41,836 nucleotides of DNA, taken from Gammaproteobacteria bacterium. Lineage in GTDB: Bacteria; Pseudomonadota; Gammaproteobacteria; Acidiferrobacterales; Sulfurifustaceae. The stretch spans positions 1 through 41,836 of the forward strand of contig JACQFZ010000021.1 of the NCBI GenBank assembly GCA_016199745.1. The letters run 5' to 3'. This document shows, piece after piece, positions 25,444 through 33,707 of the stretch; position 1 is the stretch's first letter, and each line of letters begins with the position of its first letter. The notes below the pieces were generated by a model. It made no database searches, had not been told where the DNA came from, and saw only the letters and a list, made by a program, of their open reading frames with translations. The translations under genes were made by a program, and so were the position numbers.

Positions 25444-27225
25444 ATGACCGGCCGAATCCCCAAGCAGTTTATCGACGAAGTGCTGCTCCGCGCAGACATC
25501 GTCGAGGTGATCGACAGTCGCGTGCCGCTTAAGAAGGCCGGCAAGGACTATAAGGCCTGCTGCCCGTTCCACGACGAAAAGGGCCCGTCTTTTACCGTCA
25601 GTCCAGTTAAACAGTTTTACCACTGCTTCGGTTGCGGTGCGCATGGGACGGCCATCGGCTTTCTCATGGAATACGAACACATGAGCTTTCCCGAGGCGGT
25701 CGAAGAATTGGCCGGCCGGGTGGGACTGCAGTTGCCGAAGGAAAGTGTTGTAGCGAACGCTGGCGCTAAATCGGACAACACCGCCGCGTCGTTGAAGGCG
25801 CTGGAAGAAGCGACGCGTTACTACCGCGCGCAACTGCGCGAAGCGCCACGGGCAATTGCCTATCTCAAGGGTCGCGGTATCAGCGGCGAAACCGCCGCGG
25901 CTTTCGGTCTCGGTTTTGCGCCCGACGGTTGGGATCACTTGATTCGCCATCTGGGCCAAACGCCCGAGGCGCGCGAAATCCTGATTCAGGCCGGGCTCGC
26001 GGTACGTAAGGACGGTGGCGGCGGATACGACCGGTTTCGCGACCGGGTGATGTTTCCGATTCACGATTATCGCGGTCGCATCGTCGGTTTCGGCGGTCGC
26101 ATCATCGATAAGGGCGAGCCGAAGTATTTGAACTCGCCGGAAACGCCGTTGTTTCACAAAGGCCGCGAGCTCTACGGCCTATTTCGCGCGCGTGATGCGA
26201 TTCGGCGTGTCGGATGTGCGTTGGTTGTCGAAGGTTATATGGACGTCGTCGGCCTTGCCCAAGCGGGCATCGACAATGCCGTCGCGACGTTGGGAACCGC
26301 GACCACCCGCGAGCATATGGAGCGGCTATTTCGGTTCGTGCCCGAGGTTGTATTTTGTTTCGATGGTGACCGTGCCGGACGCGAAGCTGCCTGGCGGGCG
26401 CTGGAAACGACGATGCCGGTGCTGCACGAAGGTCGCCAAGTTAGTTTCTTGTTTCTGCCCGACGGCGAGGACCCGGATACATTGGTTCGTCAGGAAGGCG
26501 GTGAGGCATTTACGGCACGTATGGGCCGAGCGATGCCGTTACCGGATTTCCTTTTTCAGTCGCTCGCCAAGCAGGTCGATCTTACGCGGCTCGACGGGCG
26601 CGCGCGTTTGGTAGAACTCGCGCGACCTCTGTTGTCTAACCTACCGGCGGGTGTATTTCGCCAGATGATGATCGATCGGCTGGGCGAATATAGTCGGGTT
26701 CCGGTCGCTGAGTTGGCGGTAGTTTTTGGTGGTGCACGTAACCCGGTTGCGCCGACTTTCTCGGCGCGACAACGGGCACCGGCCTACGGGGCTCAGCCGA
26801 AGCAGCCAGCGTCGGTGGTGCGGGTAGCGGCAGCATTATTGGTGCAGCACCCGGAGTTAGGGGCGCAGATTCAGGACAGCACGGCGTTTCAAGAGCTGGA
26901 TTTGCCGGGTATGCCCGTATTCCGAGCCCTTGTCGGGGTCGTGTGTGACCGGCCAAGCATTAATACGGCGGCTCTTGTCGAGCATTTTCGTGATAGTGAG
27001 CACCAACAAAGCGTCGCTCGACTGGCCATGTGGACGCATCCAGCGTTGTCGCAGGATGTGGCCGCCGAATTCCGTGGCGTGTTAGCACAGTTGCGAAAAG
27101 CGGCGACGAAGGCGAAAGTAGACCATTTGCTGCAAAAACAGCCAATTTATGGTCTAACGTCGGCAGAAGAGGTGGAATTGGCGCGTTTGCTGGCGGAGAA
27201 GCCCGAACCAGTTTCAGATACGTAG
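25444..27225 (+). CDS. dnaG: DNA primase DnaG
   Basis: This encodes 593 residues and makes RNA primers at the replication fork. The N-terminal CHC2 zinc finger uses C40, H43, C61 and C64 (CCPFHDEKGPS and YHCFGCG). The TOPRIM catalytic core has E263 in VVEGYMD and D307/D309 in FDGDRAG. A C-terminal helical region (about 440-593) should bind the DnaB helicase. ATG at 25444 follows a weak AGGT. It is third in the operon, 54 bp after yqeY. Confidence 0.98.
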   Translation: MTGRIPKQFIDEVLLRADIVEVIDSRVPLKKAGKDYKACCPFHDEKGPSFTVSPVKQFYHCFGCGAHGTAIGFLMEYEHMSFPEAVEELAGRVGLQLPKESVVANAGAKSDNTAASLKALEEATRYYRAQLREAPRAIAYLKGRGISGETAAAFGLGFAPDGWDHLIRHLGQTPEAREILIQAGLAVRKDGGGGYDRFRDRVMFPIHDYRGRIVGFGGRIIDKGEPKYLNSPETPLFHKGRELYGLFRARDAIRRVGCALVVEGYMDVVGLAQAGIDNAVATLGTATTREHMERLFRFVPEVVFCFDGDRAGREAAWRALETTMPVLHEGRQVSFLFLPDGEDPDTLVRQEGGEAFTARMGRAMPLPDFLFQSLAKQVDLTRLDGRARLVELARPLLSNLPAGVFRQMMIDRLGEYSRVPVAELAVVFGGARNPVAPTFSARQRAPAYGAQPKQPASVVRVAAALLVQHPELGAQIQDSTAFQELDLPGMPVFRALVGVVCDRPSINTAALVEHFRDSEHQQSVARLAMWTHPALSQDVAAEFRGVLAQLRKAATKAKVDHLLQKQPIYGLTSAEEVELARLLAEKPEPVSDT

Positions 27226-27237
27226 CACTCGAGAGAT

Positions 27238-27267
27238 TTAGGGTAGTCGTAAAACTTAAGCTATACT
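27238..27267 (+). promoter_or_regulatory. Weak candidate promoter upstream of rpoD
   Basis: TATACT (27262-27267) is a good -10 hexamer, but the matching -35 position (TTAGGG at 27238, 18-bp spacing) is poor. An internal promoter before rpoD is known in other gammaproteobacteria. This is only a hint. Confidence 0.25.
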
Positions 27268-27318
27268 TTCCGGCTTTGTATCCGCGAATCGACATAGTTC
27301 CCATAGACAGGCCAAGAC

Positions 27319-29163
27319 ATGGATCAAGAGACACAACGCTCCCAACTTAAGAAGTTGATCATTCAGGGTAAGGAACAAGGGTTCCTCACCTATCGGGAGA
27401 TTAACGACCATCTTCCGGAAGAAGTTCACGACACCGATCAGATCGAAGCGGTCGTGAATATGATCAACGACATGGGTATCCAGGTGTTCGACGAAGCACC
27501 GGATCCGGATGCGTTGCTGCTCAAAACCGAACAAGCGCCGGCCGAAGAAGATGAAGAGGCCGTCGAAGAAGCCGAGCAAGTATTGGTATCGGCGGTCGAC
27601 AGCGAATTCGGTCGCACAACCGATCCCGTGCGCATGTACATGCGCGAGATGGGCACGGTCGAATTGCTAACGCGCGAAGGCGAGATCGAACTCGCCAAGC
27701 GTATCGAAGACGGCGTTCGTCAAACGACCGAAGCCATTGCCGCATGTCCGGCAGCGATTGCCGAAGTCGTGCGCATGATGGACTTGGTCGAAGCCGATCA
27801 AATGCGGTTGACCGATCTCGTCGTCGACTTCGTCGATCCGAACGCGCCCGATATGCCGTTGCCGGAAGTGGTGGTGAAGACCGGCAACGAAGAAGAAGAC
27901 GACGAAGCAGCCGAAGCCGCCGGCGGCGGTACCGGTGAAACCGAAGAAGAAGGCGGCCCGAATCGCGAAGAGGCGATCGAGCGCTTTGGTCGTATTCGCA
28001 AGCTGCATGCCGGCCTGCTCAAGACCATGCAGAAGCATGGCCATGATAGCCCCGAGCTGCGGCGCACGCAGAAGAAGCTCGCCGAAGAGTTCATGCAGAT
28101 CAAATTCGTCTCGAAGCAGATTAACCGTCTGGTCGAGTATGTGCGTTCGTTGGTCGATCAAGCGCGTGCGCAAGAAAAAGTAGTGATGGATATCTGCGTC
28201 GGCAAAGCGCGGATGCCGCGTAAGAACTTTATTAAGAGCTTCCCCGGTAACGAGACCAACAAGCGTTGGGTCAAGAAAGCGGCGAAGTCGGGCGATGTTA
28301 ACGAAGCCGTGCTCGAAAGCCACGCCGACGAAATCATGTCGGCGCAAGACAAGTTGGGGCAGATCGAAGAGCGTACCGGCCTGCCGATCGGCGCGTTGAA
28401 AGAAGTCAATCGGCGCATGTCGATCGGCGAAGCGAAAGCGCGGCGCGCGAAGAAAGAGATGGTCGAGGCGAACTTGCGTCTCGTGATCTCGATCGCCAAG
28501 AAATACACCAACCGCGGCCTGCAGTTCCTCGACCTGATTCAGGAAGGCAACATCGGCCTGATGAAAGCGGTCGACAAGTTTGAATACCGCCGCGGTTACA
28601 AGTTCTCGACGTATGCGACCTGGTGGATTCGTCAGGCCATCACGCGCTCGATCGCCGATCAAGCTCGCACCATTCGTATTCCGGTGCACATGATCGAAAC
28701 GATCAACAAGCTCAACCGTATCTCGCGGCAGATGCTGCAAGAGATGGGTCGCGAAGCGACGCCGGAAGAGCTGGCCGAGCGCATGGAAATGCCGGAAGAC
28801 AAGATCCGCAAGGTGCTGAAGATCGCCAAGGAACCGATCTCGATGGAGACGCCGATCGGCGACGACGAGGATTCGCATCTTGGCGACTTTGTCGAAGACG
28901 TGAACACCGTTGCGCCGCCCGATGCGGCTACCGGCACCGGCTTGAAGTATGCGACGACGGAAATCTTGAATACGCTGACGCCACGTGAGGCGAAGGTCCT
29001 ACGCATGCGCTTCGGCATCGGTATGAACACCGACCACACCTTGGAAGAAGTCGGCAAGCAGTTTGACGTAACGCGCGAGCGCATTCGTCAGATTGAAGCC
29101 AAGGCGCTGCGTAAGCTACGGCACCCGAGCCGGTCGGAGCATCTGCGGAGTTTCCTCGACTAG
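27319..29163 (+). CDS. rpoD: RNA polymerase primary sigma factor RpoD (sigma-70)
   Basis: This encodes 614 residues, the usual gammaproteobacterial length. Region 1.1 lies in about the first 80 residues, then region 1.2 ([16 protein letters not shown]). An acidic non-conserved insert follows, rich in Glu and Gly (about 190-215). Regions 2.1-2.4 lie at about 380-455 ([33 protein letters not shown]) and recognise the -10 element. Region 4.2 (574-593, [20 protein letters not shown]) is the helix-turn-helix for the -35 element. It directs transcription of housekeeping genes. It is last in the operon and ends in a strong hairpin. Confidence 0.99.
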   Translation: MDQETQRSQLKKLIIQGKEQGFLTYREINDHLPEEVHDTDQIEAVVNMINDMGIQVFDEAPDPDALLLKTEQAPAEEDEEAVEEAEQVLVSAVDSEFGRTTDPVRMYMREMGTVELLTREGEIELAKRIEDGVRQTTEAIAACPAAIAEVVRMMDLVEADQMRLTDLVVDFVDPNAPDMPLPEVVVKTGNEEEDDEAAEAAGGGTGETEEEGGPNREEAIERFGRIRKLHAGLLKTMQKHGHDSPELRRTQKKLAEEFMQIKFVSKQINRLVEYVRSLVDQARAQEKVVMDICVGKARMPRKNFIKSFPGNETNKRWVKKAAKSGDVNEAVLESHADEIMSAQDKLGQIEERTGLPIGALKEVNRRMSIGEAKARRAKKEMVEANLRLVISIAKKYTNRGLQFLDLIQEGNIGLMKAVDKFEYRRGYKFSTYATWWIRQAITRSIADQARTIRIPVHMIETINKLNRISRQMLQEMGREATPEELAERMEMPEDKIRKVLKIAKEPISMETPIGDDEDSHLGDFVEDVNTVAPPDAATGTGLKYATTEILNTLTPREAKVLRMRFGIGMNTDHTLEEVGKQFDVTRERIRQIEAKALRKLRHPSRSEHLRSFLD

Positions 29164-29190
29164 TCGAGCCATGCAGAGGTAAAGATGTAC

Positions 29191-29221
29191 CAAAGGGCCT
29201 TCAAGGGCCCTTTGTCCTTTC
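29191..29221 (+). terminator. Intrinsic terminator after rpoD
   Basis: CAAAGGGCC (29191-29199) pairs with GGCCCTTTG (29206-29214) around a 6-nt loop, followed by TCCTTTCC, 28 bp downstream of the rpoD stop codon. Confidence 0.75.
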
Positions 29222-29301
29222 CGAGCGAATGATGTTCAACATCAGCAGTGCTAGCTTCCCTAGGGATCCGCGCCTGTGTGGTAGGAGTGAGTCTCTTTTT
29301 C

Positions 29302-29380
29302 GTAGCCCGGATAGAGCGAAGCGCAATCCGGGGGACTCCATTCCCCGGATTGCGGCGCTACGCACCTCCATCCGGGCTAC
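29302..29380. repeat. Nested inverted repeat of the GTAGCCCGGAT family
   Basis: The outer arms GTAGCCCGGA (29302-29311) and TCCGGGCTAC (29371-29380) are perfect inverses. The inner arms GCAATCCGGGG (29323-29333) and CCCCGGATTGC (29343-29353) are also perfect. Sequences of this type (GTAGCCCGGAT with GAGCGAAGCG) are common dispersed intergenic repeats in gammaproteobacteria. Confidence 0.75.
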
Positions 29381-29438
29381 CTATTCGGGTTATTTCTATC
29401 CCAACCCAAGCAACCCGAAAAAATCTTGCCCAAGACAT

Positions 29439-29466
29439 TTGCCTCACGAGAGCCCACGCGTAGAAT
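29439..29466 (+). promoter_or_regulatory. Candidate promoter of the tRNA-Ile gene
   Basis: TTGCCT (29439-29444; four of six) and TAGAAT (29461-29466; five of six) with a 16-bp spacer. The -10 ends 13 bp before the first base of the tRNA, a normal distance for a short 5' leader. Confidence 0.5.
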
Positions 29467-29479
29467 CAACGCCTCTTTT

Positions 29480-29796
29480 GGGCCTGTAGCTCAGTTGGTT
29501 AGAGCTGGGGACTCATCACAACGGTGCGCTCATACCGAAAGGTGTGAGATGAACGGGATGAATTCAGGGAACCCGTAACGATTCGGTCGACGGCAATCCT
29601 GAGCCAAGCCGGAAGTACACTTCCGGAAGGTGCAGAGACTACCTGAGGACTTCAGTGTCCTTAATAACAGGCGTCGAGCGTCCCGCGCCCAAACGGCTCG
29701 CAAGAGTCACGGGCGGTGAGATAGTCCACTCCGACTGGAAACAGTTGGACACAGTGAATCCCTAGGTCGCAGGTTCGAGTCCTGCCGGGCCCACCA
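29480..29796 (+). tRNA. tRNA-Ile(CAU) gene interrupted by a group I intron
   Basis: The 5' exon (29480-29516) and 3' exon (29757-29796) join to a 77-nt tRNA with encoded CCA. The acceptor stem is GGGCCUG with CGGGCCC, the D-arm GCUC/GAGC, the anticodon stem GGGGA/UCCCU with loop CUCAUAA, and the T-arm GCAGG/CCUGC. The anticodon is CAU. C4-G69 and C5-G68, with A37 and A38, match the features by which TilS selects tRNA-Ile2 for conversion of C34 to lysidine, so I read it as Ile decoding AUA and not elongator Met. The 240-nt insertion lies between U36 and A37. The position after rpoD is used for a tRNA in other gammaproteobacteria. Without splicing the tRNA could not form, so the intron must be active if this is the only AUA-reading tRNA. 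Confidence 0.9.
29517..29756 (+). ncRNA. Group I self-splicing intron in the anticodon loop
   Basis: 240 nt, no ORF. Visible elements: an internal guide GUG (29524-29526) that pairs with the exon CAU through a U-G at the splice site; P2 (29529-29536 with 29541-29548) closed by a GAAA tetraloop; P3 (UUCAGG 29563-29568 with CCUGAG 29642-29647); P4-P6 around CAAUCCUGAGCCAAG (29594-29608) with a CCGGAA/UUCCGG hairpin; P7 (GACUA 29637-29641 with UAGUC 29722-29726), the guanosine-binding site; a P8 hairpin (GGAC/GUCC near 29647-29660); P9 (CCGACUG/CAGUUGG, GAAA loop, 29731-29748); and the terminal G at 29756. The host tRNA and the CAU guide are the same as in the well-studied Azoarcus tRNA-Ile intron, which suggests the same subgroup (IC3). 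It needs exogenous guanosine for splicing. Confidence 0.9.
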
Positions 29797-29819
29797 ATTC
29801 CTCGCGCTGTTATAACTAT

Positions 29820-29846
29820 TGTGCATGCGACCATAAGTTGGCCACG
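29820..29846. repeat. Inverted-repeat end, IS21-like terminal unit (left)
   Basis: GCGACCATAAGTTGGCC (29827-29843) is the exact inverse of GGCCAACTTATGGTCGC at 31740-31756. CGACCATAA(A/G)-TGGCCAC units are typical of terminal repeats of IS21-family elements as I remember them. No istA or istB gene is present between the two copies. Confidence 0.45.
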
Positions 29847-29923
29847 CATGTAAGCGAATGGCGCGGAGCCGCTGAGTATTGATGCACCGCGCTCGTCGTC
29901 AAAAATCTTAGTTTGAGAACCAG

Positions 29924-29953
29924 CGCGGAATGCAATCGGCATTCCGCGTTTTT
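29924..29953 (+). terminator. Intrinsic terminator downstream of the tRNA
   Basis: CGCGGAATGC (29924-29933) and GCATTCCGCG (29939-29948) form a perfect 10-bp stem with a 5-nt loop, followed by TTTTT (29949-29953). It is a well-formed Rho-independent terminator, 128 bp after the CCA end. Confidence 0.85.
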
Positions 29954-30126
29954 GCCGCGTACTGATTTTTTATTCGACGTTGTTCCAAATAGGATTACGC
30001 TTCAGAAATAAATTGACTGAGAGCAAATTCAAATATAGTGAGTGCACTTTAATTCACAGAATACAAATGTCCTTGCCATCTTTTGGGATGGCAAGGACTG
30101 AATTTGCCAAGGTAAGCGACGTTAGA

Positions 30127-30828
30127 TTAATTTATTGCCTTCGCCGCTTTCTCGATCAAATCCACTACGTCTTTTGGTTTGGAAATATAGATGGCATGGC
30201 TGCCGGCTGCTTCTGTCGTAGTCGCGCCCGCTCGTTTGGCCATTGAGCGTTGAGCGTCCGGTGGGATCATCCGATCCTCAGTCGCCACCAGATAGAAACT
30301 TGGCTTAGATTTCCACGCAGGAATACTCACAGCGCCATTCAAAGCATCTATTCCCCAAGGGATCTGAGAATGGGCCATGAACTCAGACTTGTCGCGCGGA
30401 AGGTCTGCCGCGAAGCTATCGGCAAACTTCGCGGTATCGAGGGATAAAAATCCATCCTTCGGCGGTAGAATCGGCGGCACGGGTGCACCGGGTGCTGGAT
30501 TTTTAGTCAAGGCCGATACCGATTCATCTTTGTCGGGCGCGAACGCCGCGATGTAAACCAGCGCGCCCACTTTCGGGTCGTTGCCCGCTTCCGTAATGAC
30601 GACGCCACCGTATGAGTGCCCAACGAGAACTACCCGCCCAGCCTGCGCCTCTAACGTATGCTTGGTTACGGCGACGTCATCTTTTAAAGATATGGTTGGA
30701 TTTTGTACGACAGCCACGTTGTATCCATCTTTCTTAAGCAGACGATACACGTCTTCCCATCCAGAACCGTCGACAAATCCGCCATGAACGAGAACAATCG
30801 AAACGGCTGATGTTGCGATATTAACCAT
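30127..30828 (-). CDS. Alpha/beta hydrolase
   Basis: This encodes 233 residues. The start at 30828 follows AAAGGAG at a normal distance; a longer upstream frame is ignored. The catalytic triad is readable: nucleophile S72 in GHSYGG, D185 in ATEDRMIPP and H211 in GSHAIY. VLVHGGFVDGSGW forms the oxyanion-hole strand. It belongs to the EstC/salicylate esterase-like group of small cytosolic alpha/beta hydrolases, often annotated as acting on small esters; the substrate is unknown. It is divergent from the cupin gene, with about 380 bp between them. Both lie between the IS21-like inverted repeats. Confidence 0.88.
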   Translation of the reverse strand: MVNIATSAVSIVLVHGGFVDGSGWEDVYRLLKKDGYNVAVVQNPTISLKDDVAVTKHTLEAQAGRVVLVGHSYGGVVITEAGNDPKVGALVYIAAFAPDKDESVSALTKNPAPGAPVPPILPPKDGFLSLDTAKFADSFAADLPRDKSEFMAHSQIPWGIDALNGAVSIPAWKSKPSFYLVATEDRMIPPDAQRSMAKRAGATTTEAAGSHAIYISKPKDVVDLIEKAAKAIN

Positions 30829-31206
30829 AGTAATCTCCTTTAAGTTAACGTCCGCTTTACTCGCGTGACAGCAACATTGTGCCCATCCCGCGTTTGTCGA
30901 AAAATCCACTTTCCGTCACACTATCCATTTTCCGCAACCGGTTGAATCGAATTCCATGTCTACTGGTAGAAATACCGTGATTCACGCTTCCTCTATAGAG
31001 GAGGTCAGAAAAGTTGTCGGTGGAGTTTATCGGTAACCGCCGCCGCACTGGAAAATGGTTTTTTCCATCTTCCACAGTTCAGCGCTTATTATCGGGAGGT
31101 ATTTGGAGAAACACCGGTGACGACTTTACGCCGCACGCGCGCTAATGCCGCGTTGTAAAGAAAGGAATCAAGAACCACGAAGTAACTAGCGAGGAACGCA
31201 CGCGTC
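30829..31206. other. Divergent intergenic region
   Basis: About 380 bp between the hydrolase and cupin genes. It should hold both promoters. I see no gene, no strong hairpin and no clear promoter hexamers. A 72-codon minus-strand frame has no ribosome-binding site and is not protein-like. Confidence 0.5.
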
Positions 31207-31644
31207 ATGAAAAAGAAGCAAATGCTGATCGCAATCATTGCAGGTTGTGGCTTGACGGCTACGATCGTCAGTGGCGATAACGCCTATAACAACACGGTTA
31301 AGGCCTTACCGCTCCTCACCACCTCCGTGGATTCACTGGGTCAGCCGATCCACTATCCACAGGTTGCGCAACCCGGAGTGACGATGCTTCGCGTCCAACT
31401 CCCGCCGGGCTCAGAAACCGGCTGGCACATGCATCCCGTGCCGGGTTTTGCGTATGTGATATCCGGCACGTTGACGGTTGAATACGAAGGCGGCAAACAG
31501 CTTCAGTTCAGCGCCGGCCAAGGATTCGCCGAAGTAGTAAACGCGCTGCATAACGGAAAAAATCCAGGTTCGGAACCGGTGACTCTCGTCGTCGTTTTTA
31601 TGGGAGAAAAGGACAAGCCGTTTGCGATCAAGGCGCCTAAGTAG
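31207..31644 (+). CDS. Exported cupin-domain protein
   Basis: This encodes 145 residues. The signal-like N-terminus MKKKQMLIAIIAGCGL contains a Cys at 14, so it may be a lipoprotein or be cleaved later. One cupin barrel fills residues about 55-140. Metal-binding histidines H74 and H76 (GWHMHPVPG) and H115 are present, as is the cupin turn GFAYVISGTLTVEYEGG. Small exported cupins of this type bind a divalent metal; their enzymatic role is mostly unknown. GAGGA lies 10 bp upstream of the start. It may share control with the divergent hydrolase. Confidence 0.85.
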   Translation: MKKKQMLIAIIAGCGLTATIVSGDNAYNNTVKALPLLTTSVDSLGQPIHYPQVAQPGVTMLRVQLPPGSETGWHMHPVPGFAYVISGTLTVEYEGGKQLQFSAGQGFAEVVNALHNGKNPGSEPVTLVVVFMGEKDKPFAIKAPK

Positions 31645-31739
31645 GACGATAAAATTCCGTAGGATTCGAGAGAAAACGTGTTACCTGGGTGGGCGGGGAC
31701 TCCGCATTCTGTATCTGTATGCCCACGACGATTTAGACT

Positions 31740-31815
31740 GGCCAACTTATGGTCGCCAACCGCGGCCACTTTATGGTTTCCGGAAATCATAATAGTGGTT
31801 GCTGCGACACGTGCA
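31740..31815. repeat. IS21-like multiple terminal repeats (right)
   Basis: Three related units lie in a row: GGCCAACTTATGGTCGCC (31740-31757), GGCCACTTTATGGTTTCC (31764-31781) and, inverted, GGAAATCATAATAGTGG (31782-31798), followed by GCTGCGACACGTGCA. The first is the exact inverse of 29827-29843. Arrays of such units at element ends are a habit of IS21-type elements. The 1645-1995 region of this island is otherwise without genes. Confidence 0.45.
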
Positions 31816-31995
31816 TGCGGTCTTCCGCGGGTGAACGCACGCAATTTTTCGCGCGATGCATAATGTGCTTACTGCGTGGGCTAATCTACCAACGACCATC
31901 GTCCCATCGATTCGTCTCCATGTCGCTGGTGTAATCGCCTCACCGTTGCGTGTATCGCTTCGTTTGAATCGCACGTCGAGTCTTTGATTTCCGAA

Positions 31996-32652
31996 CTATG
32001 CTCGGCCGGAAAACTGCGCGACACAGCCGACGACGTCCACACGTACGTCTTTTAAATGTTGTTCCAGTGCCTGCACCAGTCCGTTCAGGTCGTCGCGCTC
32101 GTTGGAAAATACACGGCGAGCGTTGCACAGACGCATCAACGCTTTGGCCGATAGACTGCGCGATACGCCGCCGTGCAACACTGTTGAACCGAAGAGGACG
32201 CCGCCGGGATTAAGTAACGCCTTTAGATTTGCAAACGCGATTCCTTTTTCCGGAAACGCGCCTGGTAGACAGTGGAGTACGTAGTTCAAGCCGATTGAAT
32301 CAAAACCAGGCATATTGATTTGAATCGGCGCCAGGATGTTGGCTTGGTAGATTTCCGGTGAATAGTGCGTCAGTCGTTTGGCGGTGTGCGCCAAACAGTG
32401 GGTGTTGAGATCGAGCAGCGCCAGCCTTGGGGTCGGCTTGGGAAAACGGCTGCGATCCAAAAAAAAGCCGGTACCGACACCTACCTCTAGATGATTCGCT
32501 GACAGTTGTTGTTGATAAAATTCCAGCGTCCGTTCGATGGGACAGCGCCATATCAGGCGGCAAGTCGCGCCCAGCACCAGTTGGTCATAGAGGGCCAACG
32601 TGGATTTCGTGAAGGCGGCCTGGCCGGCGTGGATCTGTTCTGGTGTCACCAT
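31996..32652 (-). CDS. Class I SAM-dependent methyltransferase (paralog 1)
   Basis: This encodes 218 residues. The SAM motif EVGVGTG lies at 56-62, the acidic ribose-binding residue follows in LALLDLN, and LNYVLHCLPG is motif IV-like. ATG at 32652 follows GAGGAG by 9 nt; a GTG directly upstream is also possible. It overlaps the DUF4166 stop by one base (TGATG) and is the last gene of a five-gene minus-strand operon. It aligns end to end with the methyltransferase at 34247-34927: the same motif position, a WRC triplet before it, TAKRL, and a shared C-terminal VGC. The substrate is unknown. Confidence 0.82.
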   Translation of the reverse strand: MVTPEQIHAGQAAFTKSTLALYDQLVLGATCRLIWRCPIERTLEFYQQQLSANHLEVGVGTGFFLDRSRFPKPTPRLALLDLNTHCLAHTAKRLTHYSPEIYQANILAPIQINMPGFDSIGLNYVLHCLPGAFPEKGIAFANLKALLNPGGVLFGSTVLHGGVSRSLSAKALMRLCNARRVFSNERDDLNGLVQALEQHLKDVRVDVVGCVAQFSGRA

Positions 32653-33257
32653 CACGAAGTGCTCCTCAGTGCGGAGTGGATTTCAGGTGCAAGCAATCCT
32701 TCATAGCGCAAGACGGTGCCCAGCACTGGCACAACAAACGCGACGGAAAAGAAATATTTACCGTCCTTGATTTGCTTGTAGGCGCGAGAGCGCGGAAACA
32801 GCCATATCGGCAAGCGCAAACCACCGAGATCGAAGCCAAGCGCGCGCCAATGCCAGCCGCCGTTGATGACATCGACGGTTAATGTCATGTGGAGTTTGCC
32901 GGTGCGTTCGATCCAGTGGCCGCTAGGCCAGGTGCCGACGGGATAAAACACGGTAGACACCCGATCGCCGTTATCGAAACGTCGGTTCCAATGCAACGCA
33001 TCAGCGGTGTGACGGATGTCGACTTCGAAACCGCGTTTGGATACATCCGCAGGAATGCCGAGTCTGTTTGCCAAACGCCGGCCTATCCATCCCGCCACGC
33101 CTCGGCCCAGATCTATCGTCACAATACCGCGCAACGTTCCACCGTGGCGGTGAAGATCTTGCAACAACGGATGCAGTCGATCGAACTGTGGACCGAACCA
33201 GCGAGTGACGACTGTTTCGTGTGGCGGCAAACCGTCGGTTGAGGTCTGCCTCAGCAT
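32652..33257 (-). CDS. DUF4166-domain protein
   Basis: This encodes 201 residues if started at ATG 33257, 10 bp after the DUF393 stop; an earlier start overlapping that gene is possible. The pattern FDRLHPLLQDLH, HGGTLRGIVTIDLGRG, NRLGIPAD, IERTGKLHMTL, LRLPIWLFPRSRA, DGKYFFSV and LRYEGLL is that of DUF4166, a domain of unknown function also found fused to saccharopine dehydrogenase-like reductases. No signal peptide. It is fourth in the operon. Confidence 0.75.
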   Translation of the reverse strand: MLRQTSTDGLPPHETVVTRWFGPQFDRLHPLLQDLHRHGGTLRGIVTIDLGRGVAGWIGRRLANRLGIPADVSKRGFEVDIRHTADALHWNRRFDNGDRVSTVFYPVGTWPSGHWIERTGKLHMTLTVDVINGGWHWRALGFDLGGLRLPIWLFPRSRAYKQIKDGKYFFSVAFVVPVLGTVLRYEGLLAPEIHSALRSTS

Positions 33258-33267
33258 GGCGAGATTC

Positions 33268-33639
33268 TCACCAATGACCCTTCGACCGGTTCCAGCGATA
33301 GAGCCGCCGAGCAAATCCGTTATAAGCACGGGCCATAAGCCAATGAAGGACCGGAAGCTTCAGCAACTTGGCCAACCACTTTTGTCCGCGAGTTTGCTCG
33401 AATAGTGTCGTGATCGCATCGGCACCCACGCGGATCGATCCATCCGTGTTCTTCACGTGCAGCCGCTCTCGTACCGACTCCAAATCGGCGCCGAGTTCAT
33501 TTGCCAATTCTGGACGTGTATGAACATCTAGCCACTCAAGATCGGTCACGCCTTGCGCCGCCATGCGGCACTGCTGATCTTCGATGCCCGCTTTGCAGAC
33601 GGGACAGGCGCTGTTGTAGTAGACCTTTATCTTGCCCAT
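33268..33639 (-). CDS. DCC-family (DUF393) thiol-disulfide oxidoreductase-like protein
   Basis: This encodes 123 residues. The N-terminal strand KIKVYYNSACPVCKAG carries the C12-x-x-C15 pair of the DCC family, a compact thioredoxin-like fold. LEWLDVHTR, VRVGADAITTLFEQ-like elements and a C-terminal basic amphipathic segment (YNGFARRLYRWNRSK) are typical. Its partner is unknown; location in an operon with DUF4166 and methyltransferases suggests a redox step or cofactor handling there. Confidence 0.85.
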   Translation of the reverse strand: MGKIKVYYNSACPVCKAGIEDQQCRMAAQGVTDLEWLDVHTRPELANELGADLESVRERLHVKNTDGSIRVGADAITTLFEQTRGQKWLAKLLKLPVLHWLMARAYNGFARRLYRWNRSKGHW

Positions 33640-33707
33640 GAGCTCACTTCTAGGGGTTTAGTCTGGTAACAAAAGGCAGCCATAAATTTATCCCAGTGAT
33701 GCCTGGT

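Noticed and set aside
27667-28878. A 403-codon minus-strand frame inside rpoD
   Set aside because: It is a codon-bias shadow of rpoD, rich in His/Arg/Leu, without a ribosome-binding site.
29480-29796. Reading the CAU tRNA as elongator tRNA-Met
   Set aside because: C4-G69 and C5-G68 with the GACUCAUAAUC loop region fit the lysidine-modified tRNA-Ile2 better than elongator Met. This is a strong preference, not proof.
29661-29942. A minus-strand frame reading GGPGRTRTCDLGIHCVQL
   Set aside because: It is the reverse complement of the tRNA 3' exon and intron. Such frames are a common false annotation over tRNA genes. The similar one at 36243-36701 has the same cause.
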